The notes under the pieces are model-generated. The model saw only the letters and a list, made by a program, of their open reading frames with translations, ran no database searches and was not told the origin of the DNA. The translations under genes and the position numbers were made by a program. Below, one piece after another: positions 37,280-50,641 of a stretch of DNA of 64,000 nucleotides. The stretch comes from Gyromitra esculenta. Taxonomy: Eukaryota; Ascomycota; Pezizomycetes; Pezizales; Discinaceae. Within the stretch, counting starts at the first letter, position 1; each line of letters starts with the position of its first letter. The DNA lies in the NCBI GenBank assembly GCA_038503075.1, contig JBCAML010000003.1, positions 3,596,001-3,660,000 of the forward strand, written 5' to 3'.

Positions 37280-40200
37280 ATTGGTGTTTTGAGGGTTGAT
37301 AAAATAGACTTTGGGTTAATTGGGGCAGAAAGTGTTGAGAAAACGGGGGATTGTGTGCTTTTCTTGTCTTGTTCCGAGTAGGATGGGATGAGGCTATGAT
37401 TGAATGGGGATGACGAGTTAGTTATCAATAATGGACTGTTCCTTTAGATGGGGGCGCTGAGGGTTGTCGCGATGTTTCTGTCCTCATTTCCTTTCTACTT
37501 TCATGTTTCTTCTATATTTTATTTGTTTAGCTGGGTGTGGGGGGGCAGCCGGGATGGGACACAACTGTCTAAAAGTAATAATGACATTTGAACCTAGAGG
37601 TCCTTTCACTCGTGTTTTATGGTGTCGTAATGAAGTGTGACTAAATAGGCTAGTGTAGCTAAGTTTTGGAAGGGCTGAATGCTGCTGAGGTACTGCACTA
37701 CACACCCAGAAATGCATCGCGAGTGATACTGTATGACATCAACAACATGGCTATCCCAAACGCGAGCCCAGGTTCTATTGGATGGGTAATATATCCTTCC
37801 CTGTTTGGGTTCTTAGACAGGGAAACATGGTATCGAGCAAGTCACATATGCACCCCGCACTCATATGTGTCAAACCAGCACCGTTTGATTAGTTATCTAC
37901 TATTCCGTGGGAGTCCACGTGAGCTTGTTCCGTGGAGGGTCAACACCCGAATCCATTAGCCGTCAGTGGTGCCAAGAATGCTGCCGGTATAAAAAGTGAC
38001 TTGTCCATCCTTGACGACACGCCTTTCAGTGAGGTACCGGGACATCTCTCGAGCTTACGGAGAACCAGAGACCCCAACAGCTTCCGAGTGTTTGTAGTGG
38101 GATGCCACAGCAGGGGATCTCGATCCGGTGGTTCAATCTCGCTATCTTAAGGTATGATTCAGGTGCTCAAGGCGTTGATCATCCACGATAGGTACAGATT
38201 AAGACATCCGTAAGTATGCGCCTGAGTAGTATGACAGAACCGGTAGCGAGCATGTTGGCTTATTCTTGCCCCACCCCTTATAGCCATATACAAAAGTTAA
38301 AAGATGTAATACGGGTCTGCAACGGTGACTGCAATGCATGTAGATACAGTACAGGTATTGTTGCGTGCCCGGTTATCGTAATTAGGTTCTAGTCCCGAGT
38401 TAGCCGAGTTATCGTTGGTCAATCACGATAGAGCGCTGGCGTTGCCTTCGCCGCGGGACTGGGTGGGCTGCAATCTTGATTTGTCATGATGCAGGGCAGA
38501 GGTTGGGGTGGTCTGGGTGTGGGAATAAATAGGTGGCCTGGTAGGAAATAAAAACGTGGTTAATGCATAGAGGTACTGTAATGTTGGTGATAAGGTGTGC
38601 TGCGAAGTCTGAAAATGGTATCTGGGTATTATCTTTAGTGTTGTTGGTGGAGGGATTGATTGGTGGTTTAGCTGAGAGTGCTGAGTTTCGTGGAGTGTGA
38701 CGGTACATCTTGATCCACATGTACTATGATCACGGCTGGTCACTCGCGTGAACAGGTTCAACCGCCTGGGAGAATCGCTGAGAATCAACCATTTACATTG
38801 GGAATCTACAAATAGGACCACGTATGTATCTCAGCTATTTCGCCGCCGTTTTGGGGGCATAAAAAAGTTGTTTCCATATTTGGTGTTTATATTAGAGGCC
38901 TGGGTGGGGGGGTACATGTAGTTCTCAGAAAGCTACAGAACAGTTCTTCGAGAAGGTACCGCTAAAAATACTCAACTAATCTAAGAGCGCAGACTGCAAA
39001 CTTTATAAAAACTATTAATCAAGTTCTTACCATACGCAATCCCCGCCTCTCCCTCGTCCCCAAGCGGATTTACGTGGCAGATGTGCTTATGTAATTACTT
39101 TTAAGATATCCCAATCGACTCGTGCAGTAAAACTCATTGGATTTGCGCTAGCGAAACGCCACAAGAATCCGGGTTACTCTATATCGCTTCTGGAGAAAGG
39201 GGAGATCTGTACGACAGTTTATTGAACTGGAGATCGGCAACTAGCTATCTGGAACAGGACCTCATCGCGGATGATAGCAAAGGATTTGTACACGGCTTCT
39301 CTCCTCCCCCGTGATCTCTCCGGATAAACGTTTTGCCAGATGGGCTGCAGCGCAGGGCAGAAACAAGCAACGTTAGCGAATTGTTAGTTGCGTAAGGGTA
39401 ATCGTTGTTGGAGAGACGTAGTACTGCATATAGTAATAACTTATGAGTGGTAAGCATCAAGAAACTGGAGGAGCTAGGCGAGGGCTTTTATTGGGTAAAA
39501 GAGGCTCGGATGTTCGATAGTCAAATCAAGTACTGGTCCGGATTCCCTTTGTTTTTGTTTTTTTGGAGCGTATTGCCTGTAATGGATACCGTATGTACGT
39601 ATACTCTTAAAATACGACCTGCACCTGCCCCCGAGCAAAAACCTAGTATAGTACGAAGTTTGACAGACAAAGAGAGAGCCACAAAAGCTCGACCACTCTG
39701 AGATTGTCTCTCTGCATAAGCCGCGGACAGGTGCAGGTTTGTTGTATTTTAGGAGTACATACGGTACTGCAGTGTGAGGTAGAGTGGCTAAGCATATTAC
39801 TAGATATCGTTCATATAAATAACACTATACGTATGCATTTATATATAGAAACGGTTTATCTATATAGCCATGGCGTTTCCAAATTGGTCTGGGCCTATAT
39901 AAAGGTGCATACTAACCAGTGGAGGTCCAGGGTATGATTTACCGACTCGTTCTCCTCCAAACCCCTTCATGTATATGTTTTCCTATTCTTTACGGATAAC
40001 CCAGCGAGGGTACCGGCTACCTTATAACACTACAGAACTCAGTCCCGACAGGGTTATTTAGGGACGACCAATGCTTTCTAAACCTTGGTCCAAGTCCTAA
40101 ACTAGTGGGGTTCTTGGATGAGAGGTTTGGCGCGATTAGTCATGCATCTGACGCGTAAATATTATGTGTTAGGTCTCCCCTTAGTAGAGTTCACTAGTCA

Positions 40201-41535
40201 TGGCTTCTGAGTACAATTAGGGCTCCGAATTTTTGTCGGGGTCGATGGGCTAAGGGATAGAAAAAACTCTACAAGAATGTGATTTTTTTGAAATTTACTC
40301 GGGTGTAGGGGAAAGTCTGACGGTAGGTGGTGGTGCAAGTATATGTAAGGGATATTGATTTTTCTTCCCCTCCATGACTCCCCGGGAAGCCTAATAAAAA
40401 AGCCTAATAGATTAAAAAAAGCCACTTATTAAACATCAAGCTAAGTTAATTGGAAAAGAGTCTAGAATGAAAACGAGCTTGGGTTCATCAAGAGAAGAAC
40501 TGCACCGCCACCTGTCGTCGGACTTTCTCTTACACCCGAGCACTATATTTTTATAGGGTGATTGTGCTGGAGCAAGATATAGGGCTGGAGCACCAATAGT
40601 TCTATTGTGACCCGAGCGTGATATATAGGTTTATGTGCGTAGAGTATATTTAAAGATTGGTATAGAGCCTCCCGTAAATTATACAAGGAGTCTCGTACTG
40701 ATTCTATTTCCACAGGAGAGAAAGCAGATAGGTGCAAGCCTTCTCTCCGCGAGCAATCCCAAAGTCTATAATTCTACCTGTTTACTACTACACGTAGTTT
40801 AGACCGTTTTGTAGTAGCGTAGGTTAGTCTCGAGCCAGTAGCCCAGCTAAAAAAACGATTCTGCATTTACATAAATTTTTTAACACTATACTAAAATGCA
40901 CGTATGGTGCTGGAAATATAAATTGTATTGTTGCATCGTAGAAGGTCAGATTGTCTTATCCACGCTACGGGCCGGGTGAATAACTTCTGTCGTTTAGGAG
41001 AAGTCAGGGACAAGGACCCTTTCTTTGTTTTGATGCAAACTCCTGCTATTAAAACTGTACCCCGCGAGAAATACATAAAATAGAGAAAATACTTATCTAA
41101 ATAATTATATAAACCAGCTTATAGGTACCCGAGCCCTGCCTACGAGGTTGGGCACAAGACTAACTAGTATTGGGGGGCGCCCGGACCACCTACCAGAACG
41201 GTACGGTGTCGTGGGGTCTTTACGCGAAGCTCTCGTTGAGAGGACGTCTGCTGGTGGTCTCGCGCCGTCTGCGTGCCTAGATTCGTTTATCCCTGCGGCA
41301 CAATAAAAAAAAAGTCAACCAAAGCTTCCTATAAGAAACCGGAAGATGCTCGGAGGTTTTCTATTATAGGACGGATATTAATAAATGCAAGGATTTCCGG
41401 GAAAATAGCAAAGATATCACCCCACGTGAAAAGTATACTTAACCTACAACGACGACAACGCAGCGAGGTTCATCTCGCCGACCTGACACAGAGGCATACC
41501 TTGGGACATTTGATTCTACTTCCGCTCCTACGACG
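37280..41535. other. 4.3-kb gene-poor AT-rich tract
   Basis: No gene is supported. Short frames are frequent but interrupted. TACATGTA lies at 38913-38920. Weakly reverse-transcriptase-like frames near 40540-40740 (minus strand) were considered and not accepted. The last 70 bases lead into the FAD monooxygenase. Confidence 0.4.
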
Positions 41536-43005
41536 ATGGAGGCAGCTCCTATTCATGTTTTAATTATTGGTGCTGGAGTTGTGGGCGTCACACTCGCCCA
41601 AGCTCTGAAAAAGGTATGGCTGGCATAACACACCTCGATATTTCTGTATCGTATATCGCTCAATTGGAATATATAGCATGGTATCGGTTTCTCAATATTC
41701 GAACGCGATTTACATGCGGAAGCCCGTGGTCAGGGATGGGGCATCACGATCCACTGGGCTCTTCCGAGCCTAGAAACGTGTATCTCAGACGAATTGAAGG
41801 AACGGCTCTTGGAAGTCCAGGTCGATCCAGAACAAGGGAAAGTGGATAAAGGCAATTTCTTATTCTTGAACATGAAGACTGGGGAGATCGAATACAAGAT
41901 CCCACCTAACAGAAGGCTAAGGCTTAAGAGGGAAAGCTTCAGGAGGCTGTTGATGGAGGATTTACCAGTGAACGTGCGTTTGCCGTATCCCCTAGTCCAT
42001 TCCCCAGCCCTTTCGTTAATCGTGTTTCACATGCTAAGCTTTGGGTGTAAAGTGGGGCAAGAAGCTGAGAAATTTTGAGAGAACAGCCAATGGCGTCACG
42101 GCTTACTTTGAAGATGGGACGAGTGCTGTTGGAACCATCCTGGTCGGCGTCGAAGGGGGGAAGTCCAGGACTCGTGAAGGTTTGTGTCCACAAACCTTCC
42201 AGCTGCAACCGCTTCCTATCAGAAGTACAGGGCTGGCCGTCAAGTTCACGCCAGAGCAAGTGGCACCGTTGCGGGCCTACGATCCTCTTCTTTTCCAGGG
42301 GATGCATCCAGAAACAGAGGATTTTCTCTGGTATTCTAGTAAGTTAAGACACCTCCAGTATTTCGATTCTGGTATTGATTTAAATTTTTAACATGCAGTT
42401 ATTGATACGCCGATAACAAACTCAACTGGGGGGGACTATTATACCGTTCAGTTCGTCGTGTCTTGGCGTCCCAGAGATCCTGCCGGTAGTGATGAGGTTC
42501 CATCTACCTCCCACGAGCGGCTGGCCAATATCAAGCGTCGCGCTAGTAATTTCGCTGAGCCATTTAGAACCGCGATCCTATCAATACCGGATGATACACT
42601 TGTAACTGAACTCAAATTGGCGGACTGGCCGTGCCTAGAATGGGATAACTATGGCGGCACCGTCACGTTGGCAGGTGATGCGGCACACGCGATGACTATG
42701 TGTATGTTCCCTAATCGCTAGGCTGGAGGATATATGGTTACTGATGAGGATCGATAGATCGTGGAGAAGCTGCCAATCATGGGCTTATGGATGCTGCAAA
42801 GCTTGTAACTGCGCTGAACTCCGTAAAGGAAGGTACAGCGACACTGCCTGAAGCTATAAACGCATATGAAACAGAGGTCCGGAAACGCACGGCCCCTGCC
42901 GTACTACTAAGCAGACAGGCTTGTCTGGATGCTCATGATTGGAATAAGGTGAAAGAAGGAAACTCGCCATTGTTGGCGAAGAGAGCGGTTCAATTGAAGG
43001 ACTGA
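41536..43005 (+). CDS. FAD-dependent monooxygenase (aromatic hydroxylase-like)
   Basis: Exons are 41536-41613, 41677-41973, 42053-42338, 42399-42701 and 42758-43005, giving 403 residues. The N-terminal Rossmann motif GAGVVG (residues 12-17, within VLIIGAGVVGVTLAQAL) binds the ADP part of FAD, and an acidic/Arg segment (FERDLHAEARGQGW) follows. The third motif, TLAGDAAHAMTM (near residue 315), contacts the FAD ribityl chain. The middle motif, normally with Asp-Gly, reads VGVEGGKSRTR, i.e. Glu replaces Asp. The protein resembles fungal salicylate-hydroxylase-like single-component monooxygenases, with no C-terminal membrane segment. The intron 2 splice sites (GTGCGT...GTAAAG) are the least certain. 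No cluster partners are seen, so the substrate is unknown. Confidence 0.85.
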
Positions 43006-45734
43006 AGTGGACAAAGAAGAAGGAGGAGAAGCAGGGGAAAAATATGAGGGTGATCAGTGAACCATGGAATTTTTTTGTTTGTCTGAGAAAGTGGGATATA
43101 TATTATATATATATTAGAAATCATCGATACTACATTACAATCAAATCGTCAATGGGGTCTAATTATCTTTTGGATTGGCCGGGCCTATAGATTTGGGTCC
43201 CCCTAATTAGTTGTGGCTAAGTTACCTGACCACAGTTTGTTAAGTGCCCCAATCTGCATTCCTCGACAGGCCAGGGGATCTAAGGCAAGACACTCGGATG
43301 CTAATCTTCGTGTTTGAGTTGTTGAGGCATCGGCTGATGGAGAGACTGGTTATGGTGAACCAATGGGTGATTCACGGGCCGCATTTTCGAAAACCAAGTA
43401 GCACACAATTTATAGTTATGGGTAAAAAAGGAAACTCTCGTTTGGCGTGCGTGTGGCAAAATATTCCCCCCCAAAAAACAAGGATATTGGTGGAGAGCTC
43501 CAAAGCAAGGCGAGGCGGCGGGAGAAACAGGTGCGCAGTTAATTATATCAGAAGCTGGCTTCATTTGAAGGTCAGCCAAAACCTGGTACGGTGATTTCCT
43601 AACGTTAACAGAGCTAGCTACAACTGGTGCTTGTTGGTGTTGGTACTTGCGTCATGACTTCAGGTAAGAAAGCGAGAAAGACTCTAGAGGATATCAGTTG
43701 GCTTGAAGACTACCGAGTCATTAATCCTAAACCTCACATTTGCGGTAGAAGTTCCTATTGTTTCTTTAAACTTTCCACCTGATGCGAGTAGGGTTTGCAG
43801 CGAGTGATAAATGGTGAACAGTCTGTAGACTCTGCGCTCCGGAGGACTAGTGCATAGCTGAAATATTGCAATCAACGGGGTACTTTTTTTTAGAATGGAC
43901 TGAGCCATGGGTCTGCATGCTATGCGAAATTACGGTGAATTTATGATTTTATATGGGAAGCAGAAGCAGCCCGTTTTAAAAACATCAGTATAGGGTACAC
44001 ATACATAGATATAGCTTCTACTGTAGTTTCAAAGGGGCTATGTCTATTAATACAGCTCCATTGTTTGGGGGGACATAGTTACAGTACGAAAAAAGGGGAC
44101 GTTCTTGTTTAGCAAGTGCTTGATTGATGCGGGATCCAACCTGCTGTGTAATGCAATTCTTCAAGAGATGCCGTTTTATTGCTGTATCTTCTGAGAAAGC
44201 GATGGTAACTCACTCTGTTTTTTTCGCACCGTAGCTATGATCTTAGGCTGGACAGTAGTGGGGTGTACCTCTATTTCAGTTTAATAATCTTAGGAATCAG
44301 TAACGAGCAAACAGACATGCATAATGTGAGCTGAGTCCCAAGTAGAGGTTATGAAGCGAATTACCCGAATGACAAGGTCAAGAGGTCAGAATCGTTTTGA
44401 TGGCAAGTACCATTGAAGTGACACTCAGCGGCGTGCGCAAGGTGCATAACTTCGTGAATCTAGTGCGATAGCAAATAGATATGAAGTATATATAGACGCG
44501 TATTATGATAAGAATATCATAAAAGCAAAGGGAGTTTCCGCGATGAGAGAAGAATACCGCACTAGCCATTAGGTCGCTTGTCGTACAAACTAACAATAGT
44601 GGAGTATATATCGCTTTGTTACTCGCGAGGCTGGGATCTCCCCGAGGACCCCGCAATGGCAAATTAGATGCCTCAGCTGTATTTGGGAGTGTGGGATTCT
44701 TGATATTTGGAATATTTCGCCTGTTAGGATTTCCACCCTCGGATCTTCGACCCATAATCATATATAGAGGCACTTAAGTTTTTAGGCTAAGGCAGCTGCA
44801 GATAATCCTTGTTTCTCTCGTCTAGGAGCCCAAGAGATGCCCTGCATCAGCGACGGAATTTGTTTAGATGTCCCGTGTTGACCTTTGACATAGAATTCAA
44901 GGCTATTTTGGGGGGCCACTGGCCTAACTAAGAAGTACCGCCCGCTAACCTACTATGAGGATTTTCTTCGTATTCTCTTTAGCAGATATTTCTTCTTTAG
45001 TTTGTTGAATTTCCGTAACGGAGCCCTAAGCTTAAGCTATGATGCTTGTACATAACTCTATCTCGTGTAGTTATGTATGTACTCCACGCAGGAAGTGAAG
45101 TAATAGTGGTACATGTCGTTGCCCAGAGCCAACCTTTGTGTGGCTATTATTAGGCACACCAAGCTTCTTCCGAGCACGGCTGGAGGCTGGTGGCACAAAG
45201 CTTCCGGTTCATACCTTCCGAACGCGGTCCTTCTTCGTCGGAACCCTCGTGTCTCTCATCTGGAACAAGCATTCTGAGTGGCTGCAATTCCGAGGGTGAT
45301 ACAAAGAAGACAAGCTTCGTGATACAAGATCACAGTGTACTGTACTCAGATGCCAGGAACAAACACGCGTGATCTGCGAGCCCACATGTACTAATCGCTG
45401 GTTATCCCTAGGAGATTCAAGAAACAGCGTCTTATCCTGAACAAGAAGTCTATTCCAAGCGAAAATTGACACAACACAAAGACGAACTATGTGGATCGTA
45501 TCGTAGTACAAGATCATAATGCGCTCAAGCATGAGGAATACGGCTGGGGGTAGTACAATCGCGTGATAGACGGCTAGTTATTCATGAGAATTCAAATCCA
45601 GGATCGTTCCATTTTTTGTTATAGACCTAATGATAGGCCTTTAAAAGGGAGCTCGAGGATAGACGATGGAGGGCGAATAGCTCCCAGCGCTCAGTGACGG
45701 CCTTCAATCGTCTCGTGTGGTTCATATAATTATA
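43006..45734. other. 2.7-kb gene-poor AT-rich tract
   Basis: No gene is supported. An alternating TA stretch lies near 43098-43114. Frames up to 131 residues (minus strand, 44378-44773) have no recognisable content. Confidence 0.4.
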
Positions 45735-47509
45735 ATGAAGTTGCTCTCGGTTTCCCTCGTTGCTTCGGCTTTTTGCTGGGCTGCGGCTATTGCTGAACCA
45801 ATTAACCGGTGATTATCTCTCCCCTTCCTCGCTCCAATTGCAAATAGCTGACATTCTGGGTTTGTATTTACTCTTAGTGTTCGCCAGGTTACAGCGACAG
45901 CGACAGCAGCCACTTGCACCCCCAAAAAGGTTCACAAGAAAATCACGGTAAGCCTTCACCCCTCTTCCTTATTTTCCCTATCAGCACTAATCCATTATCC
46001 TCCGAATTCTGTATAGTGGAATTTCTTCCTTCCACCAATTCACGCGAGACCTCGCTACCTCCAATTTTATGACCTCAACTCATATGCATCAGGATACGCG
46101 TGGAGGGAAGCCCATGGAAGTGACACTGACGATCATGTTACGAGGCGAATTATGTTCGAGAACGACCAAGGCTGGACTCTCATAAATTGTACCTGGAAAT
46201 TTCCTGAGGGCGATCCTAACCGCAGTTCCGTATGTATTTGTACGCCCATGTTTATTGTTGGGTTGGTATGTTGACGTGACTTGATATGATACTGTAGTGC
46301 ACGTCGCCTGACCTTGCGTTATTCAATGATCCTGGTACCAGCGTTGGAGATGCACCTTCAAATAAGGGTAAAATTGGGACGCTGAGAGCACTGACATATC
46401 CTGCAATGTCTCCATGGGCCATATATGATCTCCTGGAATTCCGCCTAACGCCCATCGTACCAGCCAGTTTCCTCACAGAACAACTTAATGTAGAGATATT
46501 CGGATGGCGAGAGGACGCAAGTGTTATAGACACCGTGAAATTTAAGATCAAGGGCTCCGAGATCGGGTATAAGGTCTCCTTGCCGAAGTCATGGACCAAG
46601 ATCCTTCAATGGCAAGTGAGGATTTCGTGGGGAGCAAAGGAAAAGAGACAGGACTTCCCCTTCGTCATTGACGATGTCGTAAGCACATTCAAGACCCTTG
46701 GTTACTTGCCGTTGTTGGTACTGACGTGTTTCCAAAGGTTATGGATGAGTATGCTGTACCCTTTACGGATACAGATGACCATTGTCTCTATCCGACGCAA
46801 ATAGCTGTTGGGCCTGCTTCTCCAGTAGTTACGCTAAAAGTAAGTCTGCCCTGGATCCTGACCCAGATTGTCCCCGGTGCTGACCACCAACCCTCACCAG
46901 TTTGATGACATCGCCGCATCGCCCACCGCCACTCTCCCAGCACTGTACAAATCATACATCTTTAGCACCGATTGGGTTGTCACAAAAGAACAATCTTATA
47001 AATCCGGCCCAGGATCTCACTCAGCCCCTTCCAACCCCAACTCTCTCTACAGCAGCAACCTGCCCACGTCCGGCAATAAAATTGATGCAGACTTCCTCTT
47101 TGATATTGATTCCTTTTATATCACGATCGATAACACCAAGACTAGCACCCAGAACCCTGCAAATCTCACAGTGAGCGTAACAGGCCATGGAGCTTGCACT
47201 TCAGTGGGCGACAACGGTTCCAATAGCGCTATTCTTGAGCCCGGGTCGTATGCAACGATGAACCCGACCAGTTATAGCTTCAGTGTGAATTTGAAGGCAT
47301 TGGGGTTCCGGAAGCAACGTGGGTTGTTTTTCTATGTTTATGATAATGTTGCGCAGCTAGGAGTGCCGTTTTGGATTGATGACATTGTGGTGAGGAGCTG
47401 GAAGGATGCGTTGGATGGGTTGCCGGGATGTGAGCGATGCGGTGGAGGCACTCTGACCCAACCTTGGGGTTTGTGGCAGTCTTGTGAGTATCCTATCCCG
47501 CAGAGGTAA
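45735..47509 (+). CDS. Secreted protein with two related beta-rich-looking modules
   Basis: Exons are 45735-45808, 45878-45947, 46017-46229, 46298-46678, 46738-46839 and 46901-47509, giving 482 residues. The first exon encodes a classical signal peptide (MKLLSVSLVASAF...AIA). A short Thr/Ala and basic stretch follows. Module 1 (about 48-245) ends QDFPFVIDDV and module 2 (about 246-460) ends GVPFWIDDIVV, with shared YDL/FDDI openings and aromatic content. This suggests two jelly-roll-like carbohydrate-binding-type domains, an architecture common in fungal secretomes; I cannot name the family. Several Cys are present (e.g. INCTW, RSSCTSP, DDHCLYP, GCERCGG), fitting disulfides outside the cell. 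A secreted effector or wall-binding role is an inference. Confidence 0.78.
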
Positions 47510-47826
47510 AGAGTTCCTGCTAGATTGTATTTTATAGGGGAGGAAGAGAGTTGGAGAGGGGCTGTTGGGGTTTGAATGAGCATGATCAAGTGAAGGCTGT
47601 AAACAGTGTTCGTTTATCATAAGAGCAACTAGATATATAATAAATAGTGATATCGAAGCTCCCCTTCCTGTGAATTTAGTTACTAGTGACCTGTCCCGAG
47701 ATTGATAATAGAATGTGAGAATTTTCGCTTATTAATTCGCAGATTGAAAAGAATAAATGTGTGGGTAATAAGAATGCTAGCAATGATGGTTATGGTATGT
47801 AAAAACACAAACCTATAAAACATTAT
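47510..47826. other. Short intergenic region between convergent genes
   Basis: Just over 300 bases of AT-rich sequence holding two 3' ends. Nothing else is seen. Confidence 0.5.
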
Positions 47827-49891
47827 CTAAACCCAGCCCATCTTCTCCTCTAACGCTGTCCTCAACCTCCCATCCAAATTTCTCCATATCTCCGTGCCCC
47901 CGACAGCCTCCTCTTTCTCGCCGTACTTGGTAACCCTTTCCTTCCATATTTCCTTCAGCAACTCCGTCATCACAGCAGTATTCTCAGTCTCATCCGGATA
48001 CCATTCACTAGTTAAGACATCCTTCAGCGCAGTTGTTCCTATATGTTCCGGCTGTGTTCGTGTCTCAAGAAAGTAATTATCGAACCACTTGCTCGACCCT
48101 CTGGCCATATCTGCAAGGACACGGAAGTCCTCCTTATGATAGTAGGCCTCACTGCTACACATCGCAAATATCGCATTCCAGAGGTTATTTGCGCGTTCGG
48201 GCTCATCAATGCTCATCCAGCCGACAGCGGTGATATATTCCTTTGCTGCCGCACAGCACATTTCCTCTTTCTTATCAAGATCAATTTGGAGCCCGGTATG
48301 GGCAAAAAAAAAGCCTCGGAAAGAATACGCTTTTGCAAGTGGCGTTGCGTAGTGTGCATAGTAAATATTCCACCACGCATCATCCCCCATGAACCCCTGG
48401 CGTCTTTCTGATTCAGGTGGTCTCGGGTTGCGGTTAAAAGACTCAATGACCCAGTCCGCAATAGTTTTGATGTCGTTTAGTTTTTTCAGCTGATCAGCGG
48501 GGGAGGTTGGACTGTGGTTGTAGGATTTGATGAGTGCTTCGGCAAGAAGGATCTTGACGCCACGAAGAAAGGTTTCTTCGAGGGTTCGCCCACGGATTGC
48601 GCCATCTACCATTGGCCACATTCGGCGCGCTTCTTCTATTAGATCCACTGCGCGACGGAACTGAGGTTCGTCGCTTCCGGGAACGTCTAGGATTTTGTTG
48701 ATACAGCCGTTCATTAATGCTGTGCGAATAGATAGCTGCAATGCTGGACGAACCGAGTTCCAGCCTCCTATAGGATCACTTAGTCCGTGGAGCACACGGG
48801 CCTGGGTAAGACGCTGGTTGTATTGTATGATTGTATCTTTCGGCGAAAGGTTAGGCCCGATGGCGTTCCGCTGTTGCTGCTCCAGTGCGTAACATAGCCG
48901 TAGTTTATCGAGTACCACTCCATCGAAGCGCGCAATTCGGATATCTTCCAGAATTGCAGTTGTAAGCTCTTCGAGTGTTTGGACACGTCCAAAAATGGCA
49001 CGCGTTCCGGGCGCTGCGCCGGGCACTTGGCCTTCACTAAACTGGTGAAGGCTGTTGAGAGCGTTCTGGAATTGCATTTCACTTTGGAGGATTAGCGGGG
49101 CTTGGTAAATGATTGGTTAGAAGTAGAAACTCACGCGACCCAGATTCGGCGAAGGCAGGATCCATTGGGCGGCCATTGGCCTACGGGCTCCCCAGTGGAG
49201 AGACGACGCTCAAATTCTCTCATCACGATAAAACCGACATTGTTTTCTTCTTTTTGTAGGAACTCAGGGGAGATCGTAGTTTTCGTTTGAATCTTTTTAT
49301 CGATAGCTACGGACCTTTAGTATACTGTGCTCTTCGTTTTATTTTTGATTTAAATGTGCTTACAAGCGTATTTGTGCATCGAGGGACCCGCCAAATAAAA
49401 AATGCAAACATTGAAAAAATTCCCCTACCTTCAACAAGCTTTTTTATCTCTGCCTCAACCTTCTCCTTTCCATCAGGCCCGACCTCTGCTAATCCCACTT
49501 CAAGAGCTTTTGCGTACACCTCCTTTGCCTCAACGTATTTCTTCATGGCATCCAGAACACTGCCTTTCCTCCGATAAGCTTTAGACCATTTTGGATCAAG
49601 CTGAACAGCTTTATTTGCATCGTTCAATGCAAGCCCGAGCTTATTCATGGACAGCAAGGTGGCAGCACGGTTTGAATAAAGGGCTGGTGAAGTGGGATTT
49701 AGCGAGATCGCTTGGGTGTAAAGCGAGTGAGCTGTGGTGAATTCCCTGGTGATTTAACAGTTAGCCTGAATATAGAGAGCACTTGCAGATACAGGGGAGA
49801 AGAGATATGAGATATACTTCTTTCCGAAAGCCTGATTGCCCTGTAGTTTGAGGGCATCAGACTCTTTGACTTGAGTATCTGCAGGAGCCAT
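47827..49891 (-). CDS. TPR protein with a Hsp70/Hsp90-binding carboxylate clamp
   Basis: Exons on the minus strand are 49891-49818, 49745-49429, 49306-49135 and 49081-47827, giving 605 residues. Three N-terminal TPRs span about 8-110. The clamp residues that grip the EEVD tail of Hsp70/Hsp90 are all present: Lys and Asn in LKLQGNQAF, Asn in LYSNRAATLL, and Lys and Arg in KAYRRKGSVL, the same set as in HOP/Sti1 TPR1 and SGT proteins. The remaining about 450 residues are helical-looking and include RRIWVAEMQFQNAL, IEEARRMWPMVDGA and GDDAWWNIYYAHYATPLAKA. I cannot assign a family to this part. No signal peptide or membrane segment is seen. A cytosolic co-chaperone role is inferred. Its neighbour two genes away is Hsp70-like. 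Confidence 0.82.
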
Positions 49892-50641
49892 CGCAATGGA
49901 TAACTGAGTTCTAGATTGCAGGATTTTATCCAAGACGAAATTAACAAACGTTACTCCAGATGTTGGATGAAGCTCTTGGGAACTGGTGGGGACGAAAAGC
50001 TTGTGTTTACGTTGAAGGAGCTTGGTTAAGGTTAGGTGAAGGAGAGCTTGGCGCGCGGAACAGCTAGATACAGATCTTAAACGCCATCCAAAAGTGGTTT
50101 CCCGGTTGTAATCCCGGTCTTAGCATCCTATTTTTTGTGGCCTGAGTACAAGATAAAACTACTAAACCAAGCTGGAACACAGCAGCTAAAAAGGGAAATA
50201 TATATATAGTTATAGGCACGCTGGGGATACGTAGTATTTTACTACTTGGATGATCACCTTCTAGCAAAACTGTAGTTTCAGTGGATCGGTAGTCAGGCTT
50301 GGCAGTGAGTGGGGTGCAAAGACTTTTGGGGCGCGGCTGTACACTTAGCACTACAAACGTAGGGCTATGTACTCCAGCTTTTGTTAAGGCCTGATTTCCA
50401 TAAAATAGTCAGTCACTGCGCGCTGTCTCTGCTATTATAGATGAAATAAATGTTCATTGCGCATTATGAACCGTTGAATTGAATTTCATACACGGATTTT
50501 TGATAACATGAATGGAGCCACAAATTTTGATTGAGAGAAACTGCTAGGGGAGTGACTTTAGGCAGAGATAAAGATATTTTCACCAGGCAAATCATCTGTT
50601 TGAGGGAGTCAGCACTGTTTAAGTCTTTAATGACAGTGACC
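49892..50641. other. Intergenic region between two minus-strand genes
   Basis: About 750 bases, AT-rich, with no supported gene. It holds the promoter of the TPR gene and the 3' end of the coiled-coil gene. Confidence 0.4.

Noticed and set aside
40543..40737. Minus-strand frame with a SLYNLREALYQSL stretch faintly like the SLYGLKQAPRLWY motif of Copia reverse transcriptase
   Set aside because: Only a handful of matching residues and no neighbouring reverse-transcriptase, integrase or protease motifs.
44378..44773. 131-residue minus-strand frame in a gene-poor tract
   Set aside because: No recognisable motif, and AT-rich codons like the surrounding non-coding DNA.
41536..47509. Secondary-metabolite cluster formed by the FAD monooxygenase and its neighbours
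   Set aside because: No polyketide synthase, NRPS, terpene cyclase, P450 or cluster regulator is in the window, and the neighbouring gene is 2.7 kb away and encodes an unrelated secreted protein.
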